A stretch of 64,000 nucleotides of DNA from Paraburkholderia phenazinium (GTDB lineage: Bacteria; Pseudomonadota; Gammaproteobacteria; Burkholderiales; Burkholderiaceae). Of the stretch, positions 63,088-64,000 are shown in pieces. Each line of letters begins with the position of its first letter. Position 1 is the stretch's first letter. A model generated the notes under the pieces. The model did not search any database and was not told the origin of the DNA. It saw only the letters and a list, made by a program, of their open reading frames with translations. Position numbers and translations under genes: made by a program. The stretch covers positions 2,170,001 to 2,234,000 of the forward strand of contig NZ_FSRU01000001.1 of the NCBI RefSeq assembly GCF_900142845.1, read 5' to 3'.

Positions 63088-63888
63088 TCAAGCGGCGTAG
63101 TTCTTGAGAATGCGCAGGTCCGTCACGGAGTACGCCATGCCGAGCCGGTAACCGCGGCCGACGCGCAGTGGCGCAATCAGATGCATGTCCTCGCCGTCGA
63201 CTTCAGGAATCTTCAGTTCCGCCGAGCCGGTCCAGACGTCCACGATCGCGAGATTGTCCGTAAGCGACATGGTGAGTTCATCGACCGGCGGTTTCTCCTG
63301 AAGACCCGCTGCGAGTTGCGGAAAGTAACGGCGCATCGTCGTAGGCCGATTGAAAACACTCGCAGGGTTTGCGACAGGTTCGTCGAGCTGGATCCGGGCG
63401 GTGGCCAGCCGTTCGCCGTGCGCGGATACGCTGGCGCCGAAGCGGCTGCCTTTGGCCAGCGGCGCCGCGGCCAGACTCGGTGCGGAGAAACTGCGGGTCT
63501 GGTAGACGCTGGCGAGCTTCTTGGGGAACCCCTGCGCCCAGCCGCGAGCGATGGCCGCGTCGTTATCGACGAAGATGTACGGGCAGTAGTTGACCGGCAT
63601 ACCGTCGAAGACGGCCTCGACCAGAACGAAGGCCTCGCGGTATTGATAGCGGGCGGGGTCCGTCAATTCGTCATTGGAACCTGTGAACTGCCAATCCAGA
63701 AACCAGAAGAAGGCACGCCCGGCGGATTGCTCGTCCACAGTGACGCCCGGCGGCAGAAGCGCGGCGATCGCTTTCGGATCGGCCCAGTATTCGATGGCGA
63801 GACAGTCGCTCGAGTAGTGCCACGGCGGCAACGTCGCCAGGGCCGACTTACCTTGCGGAGTGACAGGAACTGAAAACGCTTTAGGCAT
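63088..63888 (-). CDS. Acetoacetate decarboxylase-family protein
   Basis: 266 aa from ATG 63888 (GGAG upstream; an earlier in-frame ATG at 63930 is less likely). ADC-family hallmarks: FVLVEAVFDGMPVNYCPYIF, and GWAQGFPKKLASVYQTR containing the conserved Lys (GFPKK) that forms the Schiff base in acetoacetate decarboxylase. The C-terminus PLRVGRGYRLGMAYSVTDL is complete. Many proteobacterial members act as aldolase-dehydratases or have other 2-keto substrates, so decarboxylation of acetoacetate is not assured. Confidence 0.88.
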   Translation of the reverse strand: MPKAFSVPVTPQGKSALATLPPWHYSSDCLAIEYWADPKAIAALLPPGVTVDEQSAGRAFFWFLDWQFTGSNDELTDPARYQYREAFVLVEAVFDGMPVNYCPYIFVDNDAAIARGWAQGFPKKLASVYQTRSFSAPSLAAAPLAKGSRFGASVSAHGERLATARIQLDEPVANPASVFNRPTTMRRYFPQLAAGLQEKPPVDELTMSLTDNLAIVDVWTGSAELKIPEVDGEDMHLIAPLRVGRGYRLGMAYSVTDLRILKNYAA

Positions 63889-64000
63889 TTCGTTTTCTCC
63901 TCGGTTGGGGCGACCGGAAGTCATCGCCATAAAGCATTATTGTCGAAGGCATCATGGCGTCCTATCCCCCAAACGGGGGCGAAGACTTGCCGGACGACGC

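Overview
The window looks like a high-GC Burkholderiaceae genome, most likely Paraburkholderia or Caballeronia. Supporting signs are two OmpC-type porins, a DUF3331 protein, an FdhF/YdeP-type oxidoreductase, many MarR/GntR-controlled catabolic genes and IS3/IS66 remnants. A KfrA-like gene at the left edge suggests a plasmid, megaplasmid or chromid, but no replication or partition genes are present to prove it. I saw no rRNA, tRNA or CRISPR array.

Layout. (1) 0.2-5.8 kb: a KfrA-like coiled-coil gene, IS3 remnants, a 1.5-kb stretch carrying four unrelated iteron-like repeat families (A-D) that may be stacked ends of Mu/Tn7-type transposons, and an intact IS66-family element with perfect 8-bp target duplications. 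(2) 6.0-20.6 kb: a defence island. It starts with an Mrr-like nuclease carrying a zinc ribbon. A tightly coupled operon follows: MerR-like HTH, C5-cytosine methyltransferase, Z1-domain SF2 ATPase, PD-(D/E)XK nuclease, GHKL/MORC-like ATPase, two uncharacterised proteins, and a vsr gene with one in-frame TGA. An AT-rich orphan gene and a frameshifted tyrosine recombinase close the island. (3) 21-36 kb: AraC regulator, SnoaL-like protein, YdeP-type oxidoreductase with DUF3331, porin, two MFS transporters, MarR regulator, DapA-family enzyme, and a nitroreductase/esterase pair whose truncated copy lies 11 kb away in inverted orientation. (4) 36-44 kb: Gfo/Idh/MocA dehydrogenase, homogentisate-dioxygenase-like cupin, MarR genes (one broken and facing its intact paralogue), a flavoprotein remnant and a second porin. 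(5) 44.8-54.1 kb: an aromatic-degradation operon (two-component flavin monooxygenase, extradiol dioxygenase, two FAH-family hydrolases, VOC protein, ferredoxin-type reductase, MFS transporter) divergent from an ACMSD-type amidohydrolase across a symmetrical operator, plus a decayed 4,5-dihydroxyphthalate-decarboxylase-like gene. (6) 54.4-64 kb: secreted halovibrin-like protein, epoxide hydrolase, a putative hydroxyproline-type module (ABC binding protein, DapA-family enzyme, proline-racemase-family enzyme, divergent GntR regulator), AIM24-like protein, tautomerase and acetoacetate-decarboxylase-family protein.

How the genes fit together. The RM/MORC operon reads as one translationally coupled unit: the methylase marks self DNA, while the Z1 and GHKL ATPases with the PD-(D/E)XK nuclease are the likely restriction arm. 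The catabolic blocks follow a pattern of transporter or porin for uptake, ring hydroxylation and cleavage or epimerase/dehydratase steps, with local MarR/GntR/AraC control through palindromic sites. Functions are inferred from motifs read by eye; no database search was run.
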